Source of the DNA: Microbacterium sp. SORGH_AS_1204
GTDB taxonomy: Bacteria > Actinomycetota > Actinomycetes > Actinomycetales > Microbacteriaceae
Assembly: GCF_030818935.1 (NCBI RefSeq)
Contig: NZ_JAUTBD010000001.1
Coordinates: 1,240,001-1,304,000 of the forward strand
Reading direction: 5' to 3'
DNA: 64,000 nt
In this document: positions 27,886 through 37,199 of the stretch, piece by piece
Position numbering within the stretch: position 1 is the stretch's first letter
How the letters are laid out: every line of letters starts with the position of its first letter
Translations under genes and position numbers: made by a program
Notes under the pieces: generated by a model
Told to the model about the DNA's origin: nothing
The model's database searches: none
What the model saw: the letters and a program-made list of their open reading frames with translations, nothing else

Positions 27886-27928
27886 GGGCCGCGCGACCGG
27901 CGGCGAATGAGCGCCGGTCGCGCGGCCC
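27886..27928. terminator. Bidirectional hairpin terminator
   Basis: A 17-bp perfect inverted repeat, GGGCCGCGCGACCGGCG at 27886-27902 and its complement at 27912-27928, with a nine-base loop. It sits between the convergent SDR and hydrolase genes. Very stable, no T tract. Confidence 0.8.
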
Positions 27929-27965
27929 GCGGCGGTCAGCGGGCGACCGCCGAGCCGTGATCGGG

Positions 27966-28919
27966 TCACGCCCCTGTCAGCAGAACCCCTCGCACGAACC
28001 CGGCGGCGAACGCCAGCTCGGTCCGCGCTTCGGGAACGGCGGCGCCATTCGTCAGGAAGCCGTGCACGTGCGCGGGCATGTGACGTCGGACCACTCGCAC
28101 CCCCTCGTCTTCGAGCCGATCACCGAGCGCCAGCCCTTCGTCGCGCAGCGGGTCGTGCCCGACGGTGAGCAGGAACGTCGGAGGACTCATCGCCAGGGAG
28201 CCGGCGCGCAGCGGCGACGCCCGCCAGTCGTCGGCGAGATCCGGTGAGGGCAGGTAGGAGCGTGTGAACCAGAGGCCGTCCGGGCCGGTGACCGGGTACC
28301 CGGACGCGATTTCGTGGAACGACGCCGTGTCGCAGTGCAGATCGGTCGCGGGATAGAAGAGGCACTGTGCGGCGATGCGCTCGCGGCCGGGCGCCCCGAT
28401 CGACATGACCGCGGCGAGGCACGCCCCCGCACTGTCGCCGGCGAGCACGATGCGATCGGCGTCCACATCGAGTTCGGAAGCGGCCTCGACGACGGCTTCG
28501 ATCACCGTCAGCGCGAAATCGGGAGCAGCGGGGAAGGGATGCTCGGGTGCCAGGGGGTAGTCCACGGCGATGACCGGCAACCCGCTCGCTCCGCTGAGCT
28601 CCTTGCAGACGCTGTCGTGGGTCTCGAGGTCGCCCATCACGAACCCTCCGCCGTGCAGGTACACGATCGGCGTCAGAGCGCGGCGGGCGCCGCGCGGGCG
28701 GTAGACGCGCGTTCGGCCGAGGTTCGCGAGATCGACGTCGCGCGCGTCGACGGGATACGTCGGCTCCCACGCGCCGCGCGCCGTGGAACGTCGGTACGCG
28801 GCGCGCGAGCCCTCGGCACCCGTCCGGGCGTAACCGGGCGCCCCACTGCGCGACCATGCCGCCATCGCCTCCGCCATCTGCGGCGTCAGCTCCGACATCA
28901 GCGTCGACGGGCCGCTCAT
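27966..28919 (-). CDS. HSL-family alpha/beta hydrolase (esterase)
   Basis: A 317-residue carboxylesterase-type hydrolase of the hormone-sensitive lipase family. Visible: the oxyanion motif YLHGGGFVMGD, the nucleophile elbow GDSAGACLAAV, an acidic residue in HDPLRDEG, and His in HVHGF near the C-terminus. It overlaps the Baeyer-Villiger monooxygenase stop (28916-28919), so it is likely to hydrolyse the ester that the monooxygenase makes. Confidence 0.88.
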   Translation of the reverse strand: MSGPSTLMSELTPQMAEAMAAWSRSGAPGYARTGAEGSRAAYRRSTARGAWEPTYPVDARDVDLANLGRTRVYRPRGARRALTPIVYLHGGGFVMGDLETHDSVCKELSGASGLPVIAVDYPLAPEHPFPAAPDFALTVIEAVVEAASELDVDADRIVLAGDSAGACLAAVMSIGAPGRERIAAQCLFYPATDLHCDTASFHEIASGYPVTGPDGLWFTRSYLPSPDLADDWRASPLRAGSLAMSPPTFLLTVGHDPLRDEGLALGDRLEDEGVRVVRRHMPAHVHGFLTNGAAVPEARTELAFAAGFVRGVLLTGA

Positions 28920-30919
28920 CGGTCCCCGGCCGCCGTCCCGTTGAAGCGGAAGTCCTCGGCGATCGGCCCGCGAGTCATCTCGAAGTAGGCGCGCATGTCG
29001 TGCGGCCACGTCTGCGACGCGCGGCCCTTCTTGTTCAGATACCAGCCGCGCACGCCGGACCACGCCCGAAGGTCGTTGGCCGCGTCGATCTCGGCGATGA
29101 ACCGGTCCAGCGCCTCCTGCGTCGGCTCGAGCGACCTCGCGCCGCTCTCCAGCAGCACCCGCACGCATTCCAGGGTGAAGTCGGCGGCGCACTCGGCCAG
29201 ATACGTACCGCTGCCGTTCGCGGCGATGGCGGTGTTCGGCCCCGAGGTCAGGAAGAGGTTGGGGAACCGGGGCACCATGATCGTGTTGTAGGCCTTCGTG
29301 TCGCCGTTCCAGTAGTCGTGGATCTCGGTGCCGTCGCGACCGGTCACGTCGAGTCCGTACAGGTGCTCCTCCGCCCGGAATCCCGTGGCGTACACGATCG
29401 CATCGACCTCGTGGAGGGTGCCGTCGGCGGTCCGGATGCCGGTCGGCTCGATGCGGACGATGTCGCTGCCGACGAGCTCGACGTTCTCGCGCTGTAGCGT
29501 CTGCGCCCAGACCCCGTTGTCGCGCAGCATCCGCTTCGCCCCGGGCGGATAGGGCGGGATGACCTTCTCGATCAGGTCCGGCCGACGTGAGTACTGCGCC
29601 GTGATGTGACGGATGAGGGCTTGGCGCAGGTCCTGATTGATCGCGGACACGCTGCCGGGCGTCTGCCAGGCGGGGTCGCGGGTGACCGAGGGGAGCCGCC
29701 CCTCCGTCGCCTGCCACAGCTGCCACAGCCGGAACCAGTCGGCATAGCCGGGCACGTGTCGAAGCAGCCAGAGCATCCCCTCGGGGACGTCGGCGTAGTA
29801 GGCGGGCGTCGGCATTCCCCACGGGGCCGTCCGCTGGAAGAGCGTCATGTGACGCACGATGGGCGCGAGGGCCGGCCCGACCTGGAAGGCGCTCGCCCCC
29901 GACCCGATGACCGCGATACGTCGACCCGCGAACTCGATGTCGTCATCCCAGCGCGCCGTGTGCACCTGGGGTCCGGTGAAGGTCTCCCGCCCCTCCACAT
30001 CCGGGATCTTCGGGGTGTTGAGCTGCCCGATCGTGGGGATGACGACATCCACCCGTACCGTCTGCTCGGAGCCGTCCGACGAACGCAGCAGCACCTCCCA
30101 GAGGTCAGCGGCGGCGTCGTAGGCCATCCGCACCACCTCGGTCTCGAAGCGGATGTGTCGGCGGAGGTCGAAGCGGTCGGTGACCTCCCTCAGGTAGTTC
30201 AGGATCTCCGGTTGCCGCGAGAACTGCTGCGGCCAGTCGCCCTTGCGGGCGAAGGAGTAACTGTAGGCGTAGTTGTTCGTGTCCAGACGGCATCCGGGGT
30301 ACCGGTTGTTCCACCAGGTCCCGCCGACCTCGCTCTCCTTCTCGACCGCGATCACGTCCACGCCGGCCTGGGCGAATCGATGCAGCAGAGCGATTCCGGA
30401 CACGCCGACGCCGATGACGAGTGCGGTGAAGGCGCGGTCGGGTGCGACGGTGGACTTGTGCCACCGGGGTGCTCCCGGGTCCTCGTTCTCGACCTCTCGG
30501 AGCAGGTAGCCGCGATACGCGTCGATGTCCTTCGCGATCACGAACCTCATCGCCCTGTCGAGTTCCTCGGCGGATGGGGGGCCGGACGGGCCGGGCGTAT
30601 CGCGCAGGGTTCGCAGACCGCGCAGGGCCAGTCGGCGTGCCTCCGCCTGCTGGGCTTCGTCCCACCCGCCGTGCGGCAGGGGCACCCAGTTCTCGCCCTT
30701 CGTGTGCGGGGGCGTGAGGTGAGAGGGGATGAGGTCGGCGTCGTGCGTCGCCAGGGCGAGCGCGATCAGCAACGCGGGCAGTTCCGCGTGCGCGACGAAC
30801 GCCTCGAGCTCGGCGTCGGTGGCATCGATCGGGTCGATGCGGGTGAACGGGTACCGGGCGTCGACCGGCGGGCTTGAGGGGAGGTCGCCGGTCGGGGCCG
30901 TGGGGGTGGTGGTGGTCAT
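28916..30919 (-). CDS. Baeyer-Villiger monooxygenase with long N-terminal extension
   Basis: A 667-residue flavin monooxygenase that inserts oxygen next to a ketone carbonyl to form an ester or lactone. Rossmann motif GVGVSG at 170-175 (FAD), the Baeyer-Villiger fingerprint [11 protein letters not shown] at 314-324 (FxGxxxHxxxW), and GSGAS at 339-343 (NADPH). About 160 residues precede the FAD fold, as in 4-hydroxyacetophenone monooxygenase, whereas cyclohexanone-type enzymes lack this. ATG 30919 overlaps the alcohol dehydrogenase stop. The order alcohol dehydrogenase-monooxygenase-esterase implies a sequential pathway. Confidence 0.92.
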   Translation of the reverse strand: MTTTTPTAPTGDLPSSPPVDARYPFTRIDPIDATDAELEAFVAHAELPALLIALALATHDADLIPSHLTPPHTKGENWVPLPHGGWDEAQQAEARRLALRGLRTLRDTPGPSGPPSAEELDRAMRFVIAKDIDAYRGYLLREVENEDPGAPRWHKSTVAPDRAFTALVIGVGVSGIALLHRFAQAGVDVIAVEKESEVGGTWWNNRYPGCRLDTNNYAYSYSFARKGDWPQQFSRQPEILNYLREVTDRFDLRRHIRFETEVVRMAYDAAADLWEVLLRSSDGSEQTVRVDVVIPTIGQLNTPKIPDVEGRETFTGPQVHTARWDDDIEFAGRRIAVIGSGASAFQVGPALAPIVRHMTLFQRTAPWGMPTPAYYADVPEGMLWLLRHVPGYADWFRLWQLWQATEGRLPSVTRDPAWQTPGSVSAINQDLRQALIRHITAQYSRRPDLIEKVIPPYPPGAKRMLRDNGVWAQTLQRENVELVGSDIVRIEPTGIRTADGTLHEVDAIVYATGFRAEEHLYGLDVTGRDGTEIHDYWNGDTKAYNTIMVPRFPNLFLTSGPNTAIAANGSGTYLAECAADFTLECVRVLLESGARSLEPTQEALDRFIAEIDAANDLRAWSGVRGWYLNKKGRASQTWPHDMRAYFEMTRGPIAEDFRFNGTAAGDR

Positions 30920-32085
30920 GATGCGCTTTCTTGGCGGGGGTGAGCCGTCGTCGGGGTGGCGAGCGGGGGAACGAGGTGGTCGAGAACGATGACCTGGCGC
31001 AGAGCGCGACCCTCGCGCAGCGAGTCCATCGCCTCGTTGATCTGGGAGAGCGGGATGCGGGAGGAGATCAGCCGTTCCACCGGCAGTCGCCCCTCGCGCC
31101 AGAGGCGCTCGAAGAACGGGATGTCTCGCGACGGCACGGCGTTGCCCAGGTAGCTCCCGGTGATCCGACGTGCCTCCGCGGTGAGGACGAGCGGGCTGAT
31201 GAGCGAACGCTCGGACGGGTCGGGCAGTCCGACCGTGACGGTGTTGCCCCCGGGCGCCGTCAGTTCGAAGGCGGTGTCGAAGGCGCGAGCCCGGCCGGCC
31301 GCCTCGATCACGATGTCGAACCGTTCGCCCTGGCCCACGGCCTCGTCGGGGGTCGATGCGGCCGTCGCCCCGAGGGTCAGAGCGAGGGCGAGTTTGTCGG
31401 ATGCGGTGTCGACCGCCACGACACGGCGGACCCCGAGGGCGGCGGCCGTCATGACGGCCGCCATACCGACGCCGCCGAGCCCCACGACGGCGATGGTGTC
31501 CGTGGGGGCGGGGGCTGCGGCGTTCACGACGGCGCCGCCCCCGGTGAGGACCGCGCACCCGAGCATGGCCGCCACCTCGAACGGCACGTCGTCGTCGATG
31601 CGCACGACAGAACTCCGGTGCACCACGGCATGCGTGGCGAACCCGGATACGCCCAGGTGATGATCGAGCGGGTGGCCATCGCGATGCAGCCGGCGCTCGC
31701 CGGAGAGCAGGCGACCCTCGCCGTTCGCGACCGAGCCGGGGATGCAGGGGCGACCGGAGTCCGCCAGACACGCCTCGCACGTCCCGCACCGCGGAAGGAA
31801 GACCAGGACGACGTGGTCCCCTTGCGCCACGTCTTCGACACGGTGTCCGACGGAGACCACGGTGCCCGCGCTCTCGTGCCCGAGCACGAGGGGAGTGCGC
31901 CGCGGGCGGGAGCCGTCGACGGTGGAGAGGTCGGAGTGGCACACGCTGGCGGCGGCGATCCGTACGAGAACCTCCTCCGGCCCCGGCGGATCCAGTTCGA
32001 GGTCGGACACCGTGATCGGCGTGGATCGCGCGTACGGTGCGGGTGCTCCCGAGCGCTCGAGCACCGCCCCGATGACGGCGGTCAT
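30916..32085 (-). CDS. Zinc-dependent alcohol dehydrogenase
   Basis: A 389-residue medium-chain dehydrogenase. Catalytic zinc ligands: C49 and H70-E71 (GHESAG). Structural zinc Cys: C100, C103, C106 and C114. NAD-binding motif VVGLGGVGMAAV. The class is like the glutathione-independent formaldehyde/aryl-alcohol group, so it may oxidise an alcohol to the ketone or aldehyde used by the following monooxygenase. ATG 32085 overlaps the stop of a 28-codon leader (ATGA), with GGAAG eight bases upstream. Confidence 0.9.
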   Translation of the reverse strand: MTAVIGAVLERSGAPAPYARSTPITVSDLELDPPGPEEVLVRIAAASVCHSDLSTVDGSRPRRTPLVLGHESAGTVVSVGHRVEDVAQGDHVVLVFLPRCGTCEACLADSGRPCIPGSVANGEGRLLSGERRLHRDGHPLDHHLGVSGFATHAVVHRSSVVRIDDDVPFEVAAMLGCAVLTGGGAVVNAAAPAPTDTIAVVGLGGVGMAAVMTAAALGVRRVVAVDTASDKLALALTLGATAASTPDEAVGQGERFDIVIEAAGRARAFDTAFELTAPGGNTVTVGLPDPSERSLISPLVLTAEARRITGSYLGNAVPSRDIPFFERLWREGRLPVERLISSRIPLSQINEAMDSLREGRALRQVIVLDHLVPPLATPTTAHPRQESAS

Positions 32086-32168
32086 CGGGGGGTCTTCCGG
32101 GACGAACACGTGGTGCGTCGGGGTGGCGCGGACGGGCACCGCGCGGTCGTGGGCAGACCGATCGACAT
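32082..32168 (-). CDS. Putative 28-aa leader peptide before alcohol dehydrogenase
   Basis: ATG 32168 has an excellent ribosome site (GAAGGAG, four bases before). The short ORF ends in a TGA that overlaps the dehydrogenase ATG. Arg- and Thr-rich, no recognised motif. It could couple translation to the dehydrogenase, or the two could be one gene separated by a one-base error. Confidence 0.35.
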   Translation of the reverse strand: MSIGLPTTARCPSAPPRRTTCSSRKTPR

Positions 32169-32312
32169 GATTCTCCTTCGAATTCCGGCGGTACGCGGGG
32201 TCCGAACACTCCCCGACGAACCTGTCGTTCGCCCCACTATCGGTGACGCATCGTCGCTCACCCATGTCAAAATCTCCATAAAACAGCCCCCTGCAGGGAG
32301 GATTCTCCATCC

Positions 32313-34031
32313 ATGAGCGCTTCCGTCGAGAAGAGCGAGACGATCGCCCGCGAGCTGATCGAGTCCGTCGACGTCTTCGCGGGGGCTCAGGATGCCGGTG
32401 CCCTGCGCGCCCAGATCCTGCATCGTGCCCGCGTCCTCGTGCCGTCGGACGCGGCCCTGCTCGTCAGCAGGCGAGACGGAGCGGATGGGACGAGCACCGT
32501 CCTGGCGGAGGGGCTTCACGGACGGACGGTGGCCCGGCTGGAAGCGGTGCTGGCCGACCCCGCCTTCGCACCAGGTCTGCCCTCGTTCGCCCTGCCGTGG
32601 GATGAGGCCGTCCGGGGGGACGAGGATGCCGAGATCACGGCTGCCGTCGCCGCGGACGGGATGACATCGGTCCTGGGTGCGCCCCTGGAGGGGGCGGATG
32701 GTCGGGAGGGGATGCTCCTGCTCGCCCGCCGGTCCAGCTCGGGCTTCGATCGCGAGGAGGCCGATGCGCTCGAGATGCTCGCGCGCTGTGCCGCTGCGCT
32801 GCACCGCCGCGCCCGCATCGCCCAGTCCGAGCGAGAGCGCCTGGTCGCCCTCGAGCAGAGCTCGGCCGAGGCGGTCGCGCGTCTGAGCGGTCTGCGGGAG
32901 CTCGTCGCGATGGAGCAGGACCTCCTCGCGGCGATCCTCCCGTCCGTGCGCCAGGATGCCTTCGCCGAGCGCGTCAGTCGGACGCTCGGATTCCACGTCG
33001 ACGTCGTGGACGCGGGGGTCCCGCTGTGGGACCAGCCGCTGGAGGCCGATCTGGTCGAAGTCGTGTCCCGACAGCTCCACGTCGGACAGTCGACGCTCGA
33101 GCCGACGGCCGTGGGGACGACCGTCGACGGTCGCGCCGTCGTGTGGATGGCGGTGGGCGTGCAGGGCGAGCTCCTCGGCGGCGTCGCGACGTCCGAGGTG
33201 CTGAGCGAAAGAGACCGGCAGCGGCTGCGTCACGCTCGAGCGGCCGTATCGGCCTACTTGGCGTGGATGCGTTCCCTTCGCGAACTGCAATTCCGCGAGC
33301 AGGTGGAGCTCGTGGAGGAACTGCTGTCGGCCGACCACGGAGCGGACTCCTCGCTTCTGAGTGCGCGGCTCGCCGATCACGGGTTGACCTCCCCGCCGTT
33401 CTCGGTGGTCGTGGCGGCCGTCGACCCCGCCCACCGCACCGAGGGCGTCAAGGCGCTCTCGCGCGCCATCCGCCCCAGCGTCAGTGCTGTTCACGGGGGC
33501 AGCCTGTGCGTCATCGGTCGTGCGGAGCCCTCGCTCGCTCTGGCCGAGCGGGTGCGCCGGGTGCTGGCCGATCACGGGATCCCCGCCGCGGTGGGGTGCG
33601 ATGGTCCCTCCGTCTCCCCACTCGGCATCCGCGCCAACTACGACGTCGCCCGCTCGATCGTCGGGACGCTGGTGGCCACGGGCCGCACCGACCAGGCGGG
33701 CGACCGCTTCACGGTCGGTGCCCTCGGCTTGTTGATCAGTCACGGTGGGGCGGAGAGCTCGCGGATCCTGGTGCAGCGCATGATCGGCGCCGTTCTCGCT
33801 CACGACGCGGATCGGGGCACGCCCTTGGCATCGACGGCGCTGGTATACCTCGACGCCAACCAGAGCGTTCGCGCCAGCGCCCGCGAACTCCGGGTGCACG
33901 AGAACACCGTGCGGCAGCGATTGGAGCGAATCGATCAGCTGCTGACGGATGCCTGGCGCGTGGGCCCGCGCGCGTTGGACCACCACGTGGCGTTCCGTCT
34001 GTGGTCCACCCTCGAACACTTGCCGGACTGA
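32313..34031 (+). CDS. PucR/CdaR-type transcriptional regulator
   Basis: A 572-residue regulator. Roughly the first 170 residues resemble a GAF-type sensor (SVLGAPLEGADGREGMLLLARRSSSGFDREEADAL), followed by a helical linker (LRELVAMEQDLLAAILPS) and a CdaR-like central domain. The C-terminal HTH (ANQSVRASARELRVHENTVRQRLERI, from about residue 515) is diagnostic for the PucR/CdaR family. Divergent from the alcohol dehydrogenase operon and upstream of the bicupin operon, so it probably activates one or both in response to a pathway compound. ATG 32313 follows GGGAGG. Confidence 0.9.
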   Translation: MSASVEKSETIARELIESVDVFAGAQDAGALRAQILHRARVLVPSDAALLVSRRDGADGTSTVLAEGLHGRTVARLEAVLADPAFAPGLPSFALPWDEAVRGDEDAEITAAVAADGMTSVLGAPLEGADGREGMLLLARRSSSGFDREEADALEMLARCAAALHRRARIAQSERERLVALEQSSAEAVARLSGLRELVAMEQDLLAAILPSVRQDAFAERVSRTLGFHVDVVDAGVPLWDQPLEADLVEVVSRQLHVGQSTLEPTAVGTTVDGRAVVWMAVGVQGELLGGVATSEVLSERDRQRLRHARAAVSAYLAWMRSLRELQFREQVELVEELLSADHGADSSLLSARLADHGLTSPPFSVVVAAVDPAHRTEGVKALSRAIRPSVSAVHGGSLCVIGRAEPSLALAERVRRVLADHGIPAAVGCDGPSVSPLGIRANYDVARSIVGTLVATGRTDQAGDRFTVGALGLLISHGGAESSRILVQRMIGAVLAHDADRGTPLASTALVYLDANQSVRASARELRVHENTVRQRLERIDQLLTDAWRVGPRALDHHVAFRLWSTLEHLPD

Positions 34032-34055
34032 GCCGCGATATCGACGGGTATATGG

Positions 34056-34069
34056 AATATCGATATTCT
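34056..34069. promoter_or_regulatory. Palindromic operator GAATATCGATATTC (site 2)
   Basis: A perfect 14-bp palindrome containing the same AATATCGATATT as at 26186. It lies just upstream of TTGACT (34072-34077), a likely -35 element, about 150 bp before the bicupin gene. This links the downstream operon to the GntR-type regulator. Confidence 0.6.
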
Positions 34070-34167
34070 TCTTGACTGTCGACGTTCTGCTGTTTACGCT
34101 CGCGAAAGCGGGTGCACCGATGCGCCCCGAGGTACGCGGCACGAGCCGGCGACCGCGAGGAGATCAC

Positions 34168-34233
34168 ATGGGCGTGACGACGACATCCCCCCGACCGCAC
34201 CGTGATGGCGGGTCGCCGTGTCGGATCCCGTGA
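34168..34233 (+). CDS. Putative 21-aa leader peptide before bicupin gene
   Basis: ATG 34168 follows a strong GAGGAG site. The 21-codon ORF ends at 34233, inside the start of the bicupin gene (GTG 34218), which itself has a poor ribosome site. As at 32082-32168, this is either a coupled leader or the true N-terminus split by an indel. Confidence 0.35.
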   Translation: MGVTTTSPRPHRDGGSPCRIP

Positions 34234-35021
34234 ACCGTTACCTGCGCCGCTTCGAGCCGTCGCGACTCGATCGCGACGCGTTCGACTACCAGGTTCTCGC
34301 CGACCTGGAGAGCTGCCTGCTCGTCGGATGCCGGGCGCCCGGCGCATCGCGGGGCTACCCGCGGCACCGTCATCCCCAGAGCGATCAGATCTACTACGTG
34401 TTGCGCGGGCGGATGGTGCTCGAAGCGGAGGGCGTGAAGTACTCGGTGGAGCCGGGCACCGCCGTGGTGATCCCGGCCGGCACGGCACACCAGAACAGGT
34501 ATCCGGAGGCGAGTGAGGAACTCCATCTCGATCTCCTGGTGCCTCCGCCCGAACGCGGCCACCCGCTGGCAGAGCCCGCGCCGGAGGGCGCGGCATCCCT
34601 CGCACCGCCGGACCGGGGCCTCGTCATCCGCACGGTGGCGGAGTCGACGCCCTCTCACCCGGTCCCCGGTTTCACCGCCCGGCCCCTGCTGACGCCGGGA
34701 CTCGGCTCACCGGAGCTCATCCTGGTCGACGCCTCCGTCGACGCGGAGGAGGGAGCGGGCGTGCCTTGGCACATCCACCCGGTCGATCAGCTCTACTTCC
34801 TCCTGGAAGGACGACTGCACGTCGAAGTGGCCGACGTCATGTTCGTGGCCGAACCCTTCGACCTCGTCGTCCTGCCCGCGGGCGTCCCGCACCGCAATTG
34901 GAACCCCGGCCCGGGCGTGGAGCGCCACCTCGCGGTCCTCGTTCCCGCCGTCGGGCTCGGACGGGACCTCGACACGTTCGTCGACTTCTCTCTCCGGGAC
35001 GAGCGCATCCGCGTCCTCTAG
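34218..35021 (+). CDS. Bicupin protein, possible ring-cleavage dioxygenase
   Basis: A 267-residue protein with two cupin domains. Domain 1 metal-binding segment: GYPRHRHPQSDQIYYVLRG; domain 2: GVPWHIHPVDQLYFLLEG, each with His-x-His plus a Gln/Glu position. Gentisate- and hydroquinone-type dioxygenases are bicupins with this arrangement but usually longer (about 330-350 residues), so assignment is tentative. The following gene encodes an FAH-family hydrolase, the usual partner for ring-cleavage products. Start GTG 34218. Confidence 0.75.
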   Translation: MSDPVNRYLRRFEPSRLDRDAFDYQVLADLESCLLVGCRAPGASRGYPRHRHPQSDQIYYVLRGRMVLEAEGVKYSVEPGTAVVIPAGTAHQNRYPEASEELHLDLLVPPPERGHPLAEPAPEGAASLAPPDRGLVIRTVAESTPSHPVPGFTARPLLTPGLGSPELILVDASVDAEEGAGVPWHIHPVDQLYFLLEGRLHVEVADVMFVAEPFDLVVLPAGVPHRNWNPGPGVERHLAVLVPAVGLGRDLDTFVDFSLRDERIRVL

Positions 35022-35081
35022 GACTGTGAAACCCCGCGTGCGCTCTCCCGACTCGACACTCGATCAGAAAGACCAACGACC

Positions 35082-35942
35082 ATGATCTTCGGCAATCTCT
35101 CCGGCCGTTCGACCCTCTTCTCCGACGCCCTCGCCTACGACGTCGCCACGCTCAGCGGCGGTTCCTTCAGCGATGATCCGATGCGGGTCCTCGCCGTCTG
35201 GGACCACTTCCGCGACTGGGCGTCCCGGGCGACGCTGACGGGCGGTCGCGCGTTCGCCGAGGCCGATCTGGGTGCGCCCGCCCCGCGCCCCGGGCAGATC
35301 TTCGCGATCGGGCTGAACTATCGCGACCACGCCGCCGAGGCGGGCCTTCCCCTGCCGGGCGACCTCACCGTCTTCACCAAGTTCTCCTCCTCGCTCACCG
35401 GTCCCGTCTCCGAAGTGACCCTGTCCGGCTCCTCCGTCGACTGGGAAGCCGAACTGGTCGTCGTCCTGGGCCGGACGGCGCGCCGGGTCTCGGCGGAAGA
35501 AGCCTGGTCGTACGTCGCCGGCCTGATGGTCGGTCAGGACCTCTCCGACCGGGTCGTGCAGACGGCCGGTCCGGTCCCGCAGTTCAGCCTCGGCAAGTCC
35601 TTCGCCGGGTACAGCCCCGTCGGACCGTGGCTGGTCACCCCCGACGAGGTGTCCGATCCCGACGATCTGGCGATCGAGACCCGAGTCTCGGGTGTCATCG
35701 TGCAGAGCGGGCGAACCAGCGACATGGTGTTCGGGGTGTCCGAGGCGATCGCGCGACTCTCGCGCATCGTGACCCTGGAGCCGGGCGACCTCATCTTCAC
35801 CGGAACCCCCGCGGGCGTCGGGATGAGCGCCAAGCCGCCCCGCTTCCTGCGCGACGGCGACACCCTCGAGACGACGATCCACGGCATCGGCTCTCTCCGT
35901 CAGTCCTTCGCCGCGGCCGGCGAGCCGGTCGAGGTCGCCTGA
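35082..35942 (+). CDS. Fumarylacetoacetate hydrolase family protein
   Basis: A 286-residue FAH-fold enzyme that hydrolyses C-C bonds in acylpyruvates and related dicarbonyls. Metal ligands E122, E124 (SVDWEAELVVVLG) and D153 (GQDLSD), FAIGLNYRDHAAEAG at 74-88, and DLIFTGTPAGVG at the C-terminus. Preceded by the bicupin gene (60 bp) and followed by a sugar-type ABC importer, in a catabolic operon. ATG 35082 is preceded by AGAAAG. Confidence 0.9.
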   Translation: MIFGNLSGRSTLFSDALAYDVATLSGGSFSDDPMRVLAVWDHFRDWASRATLTGGRAFAEADLGAPAPRPGQIFAIGLNYRDHAAEAGLPLPGDLTVFTKFSSSLTGPVSEVTLSGSSVDWEAELVVVLGRTARRVSAEEAWSYVAGLMVGQDLSDRVVQTAGPVPQFSLGKSFAGYSPVGPWLVTPDEVSDPDDLAIETRVSGVIVQSGRTSDMVFGVSEAIARLSRIVTLEPGDLIFTGTPAGVGMSAKPPRFLRDGDTLETTIHGIGSLRQSFAAAGEPVEVA

Positions 35943-36008
35943 ACAGCACGACAGCGTCGCCGCGGCGGCATCCGAACAACCCGCACCACCCGAACCGAAG
36001 GAGATGCA

Positions 36009-37199
36009 ATGAAGCAGTCACCCCTCACCCCGCCGCGCTCCCGCGCGCTCACCCGCACCCTCGCGGCGCTCGCCGTCGCCGCGTGCGCCGCCTCGATGCT
36101 CTCCGCCTGCAGCGGCGCGGAGGCGGCACAGGAGGGATCGTCGGAGGACTTCGCCGCCGCCGTCTCGGCCGCGGCGGATCGCGTCGACAGCCTCAAAGGC
36201 CCGATCGACGAGGTCGCCCTCGATGCGCCGGCGCTGCCCGCGGGCGCGGCCGACCTGTCCGGCAAGACGATCATGGTCATTCCCCTGGCCACCACTATCT
36301 TCGCCAACGTCATCGACGCGATCGACGCCGCTCTCGCGCCGACGGGATCCGCTCTCACGGTGTGCGACGGTCAAGCCCAACCGACCGAGATCGTGAACTG
36401 CATGAACAACGCCGCAACCCTCGGAGTGGCCGGCGTCATCACCCTCGCCGTCTCGCCGGAGGTCGCCTCGACCGGGTACACAGCGCTGGAGAAGGCGGGG
36501 ATTCCCACCCTGAGCGGGTGGCAGCCCGCCGAGGGGACCGCCGAGACGGACACCCTGCGCTTCGTGGATTCTTCGACGCCACTGCAGACGGCGCTCTCGA
36601 GCGCGGTCGACTACACGGTGTCGACGGCGACGTCCCCGCGCTCGACGATCTTCGTCCGTCTGGCGGACTCCGGTACGACCACGCGGATCAGCGACGACGT
36701 CGCGTCCTATTACGAGAAGGTCTGCCCCGGATGCGACCTCGTGCAGGTCGACACCACCAGCGCTCGCGTCTCGGACGCGGCCAGCGCCATCTCGGCGCAG
36801 CTCCTCGTCGACGACCAGGTCGACAGCATCTTCGCTTTCAACCTGGACACCCTCGGGACCTCGATCGTCGACGGGATCGGTTCAGCCGGCACCGTGAGCG
36901 CGGCGGACCTCGAGGCCGGGGGACAGGGCGGATCCATCCAGACCCTTCAACTCGTCTCGCAGGGCGCGCTGGACTACGTGGTCCTGCAATCCTCCGATTT
37001 CATGGGCTGGTCCATCAGCGACGCCTTCCTGCGGCTGTACACCGACCAGGCGGCCATCGAATACCCCACGGTGCAGCGTCTGTTCGACTCCGAGAACATC
37101 GGCGAGATCACCCTGGATGCGGCGCAGGCGTCGAGCTTCGACTGGTTCGGCACTCCCACGTTCCACGAGACGTTCCTCTCCTCGTGGGGGCTCGGATGA
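36009..37199 (+). CDS. ABC transporter substrate-binding lipoprotein (sugar-type)
   Basis: A 396-residue type I periplasmic-binding lipoprotein. Signal peptide with lipobox LSAC at residues 31-34 (ASMLSACSG). The mature domain has VIPLATTIFANVIDAIDAAL and VAGVITLAVSPE, similar to the ribose/xylose binding class. The ATPase gene overlaps its stop (ATGA). The ligand is unknown; because it sits within the catabolic operon it may bind the pathway substrate, not a sugar. Confidence 0.87.
   Translation: MKQSPLTPPRSRALTRTLAALAVAACAASMLSACSGAEAAQEGSSEDFAAAVSAAADRVDSLKGPIDEVALDAPALPAGAADLSGKTIMVIPLATTIFANVIDAIDAALAPTGSALTVCDGQAQPTEIVNCMNNAATLGVAGVITLAVSPEVASTGYTALEKAGIPTLSGWQPAEGTAETDTLRFVDSSTPLQTALSSAVDYTVSTATSPRSTIFVRLADSGTTTRISDDVASYYEKVCPGCDLVQVDTTSARVSDAASAISAQLLVDDQVDSIFAFNLDTLGTSIVDGIGSAGTVSAADLEAGGQGGSIQTLQLVSQGALDYVVLQSSDFMGWSISDAFLRLYTDQAAIEYPTVQRLFDSENIGEITLDAAQASSFDWFGTPTFHETFLSSWGLG

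Noticed and set aside
28916..32209. 1097-codon minus-strand ORF suggesting a fused dehydrogenase-monooxygenase
   Set aside because: The upstream part is in the wrong frame for the alcohol dehydrogenase; the monooxygenase has its own ATG at 30919 overlapping the dehydrogenase stop.
35627..37195. N-terminal extension of the ABC ATPase reading frame
   Set aside because: The upstream portion of that open frame overlaps the FAH and binding-protein genes out of frame and is Arg/Gly-rich noise; ATG 37196 is the natural start.
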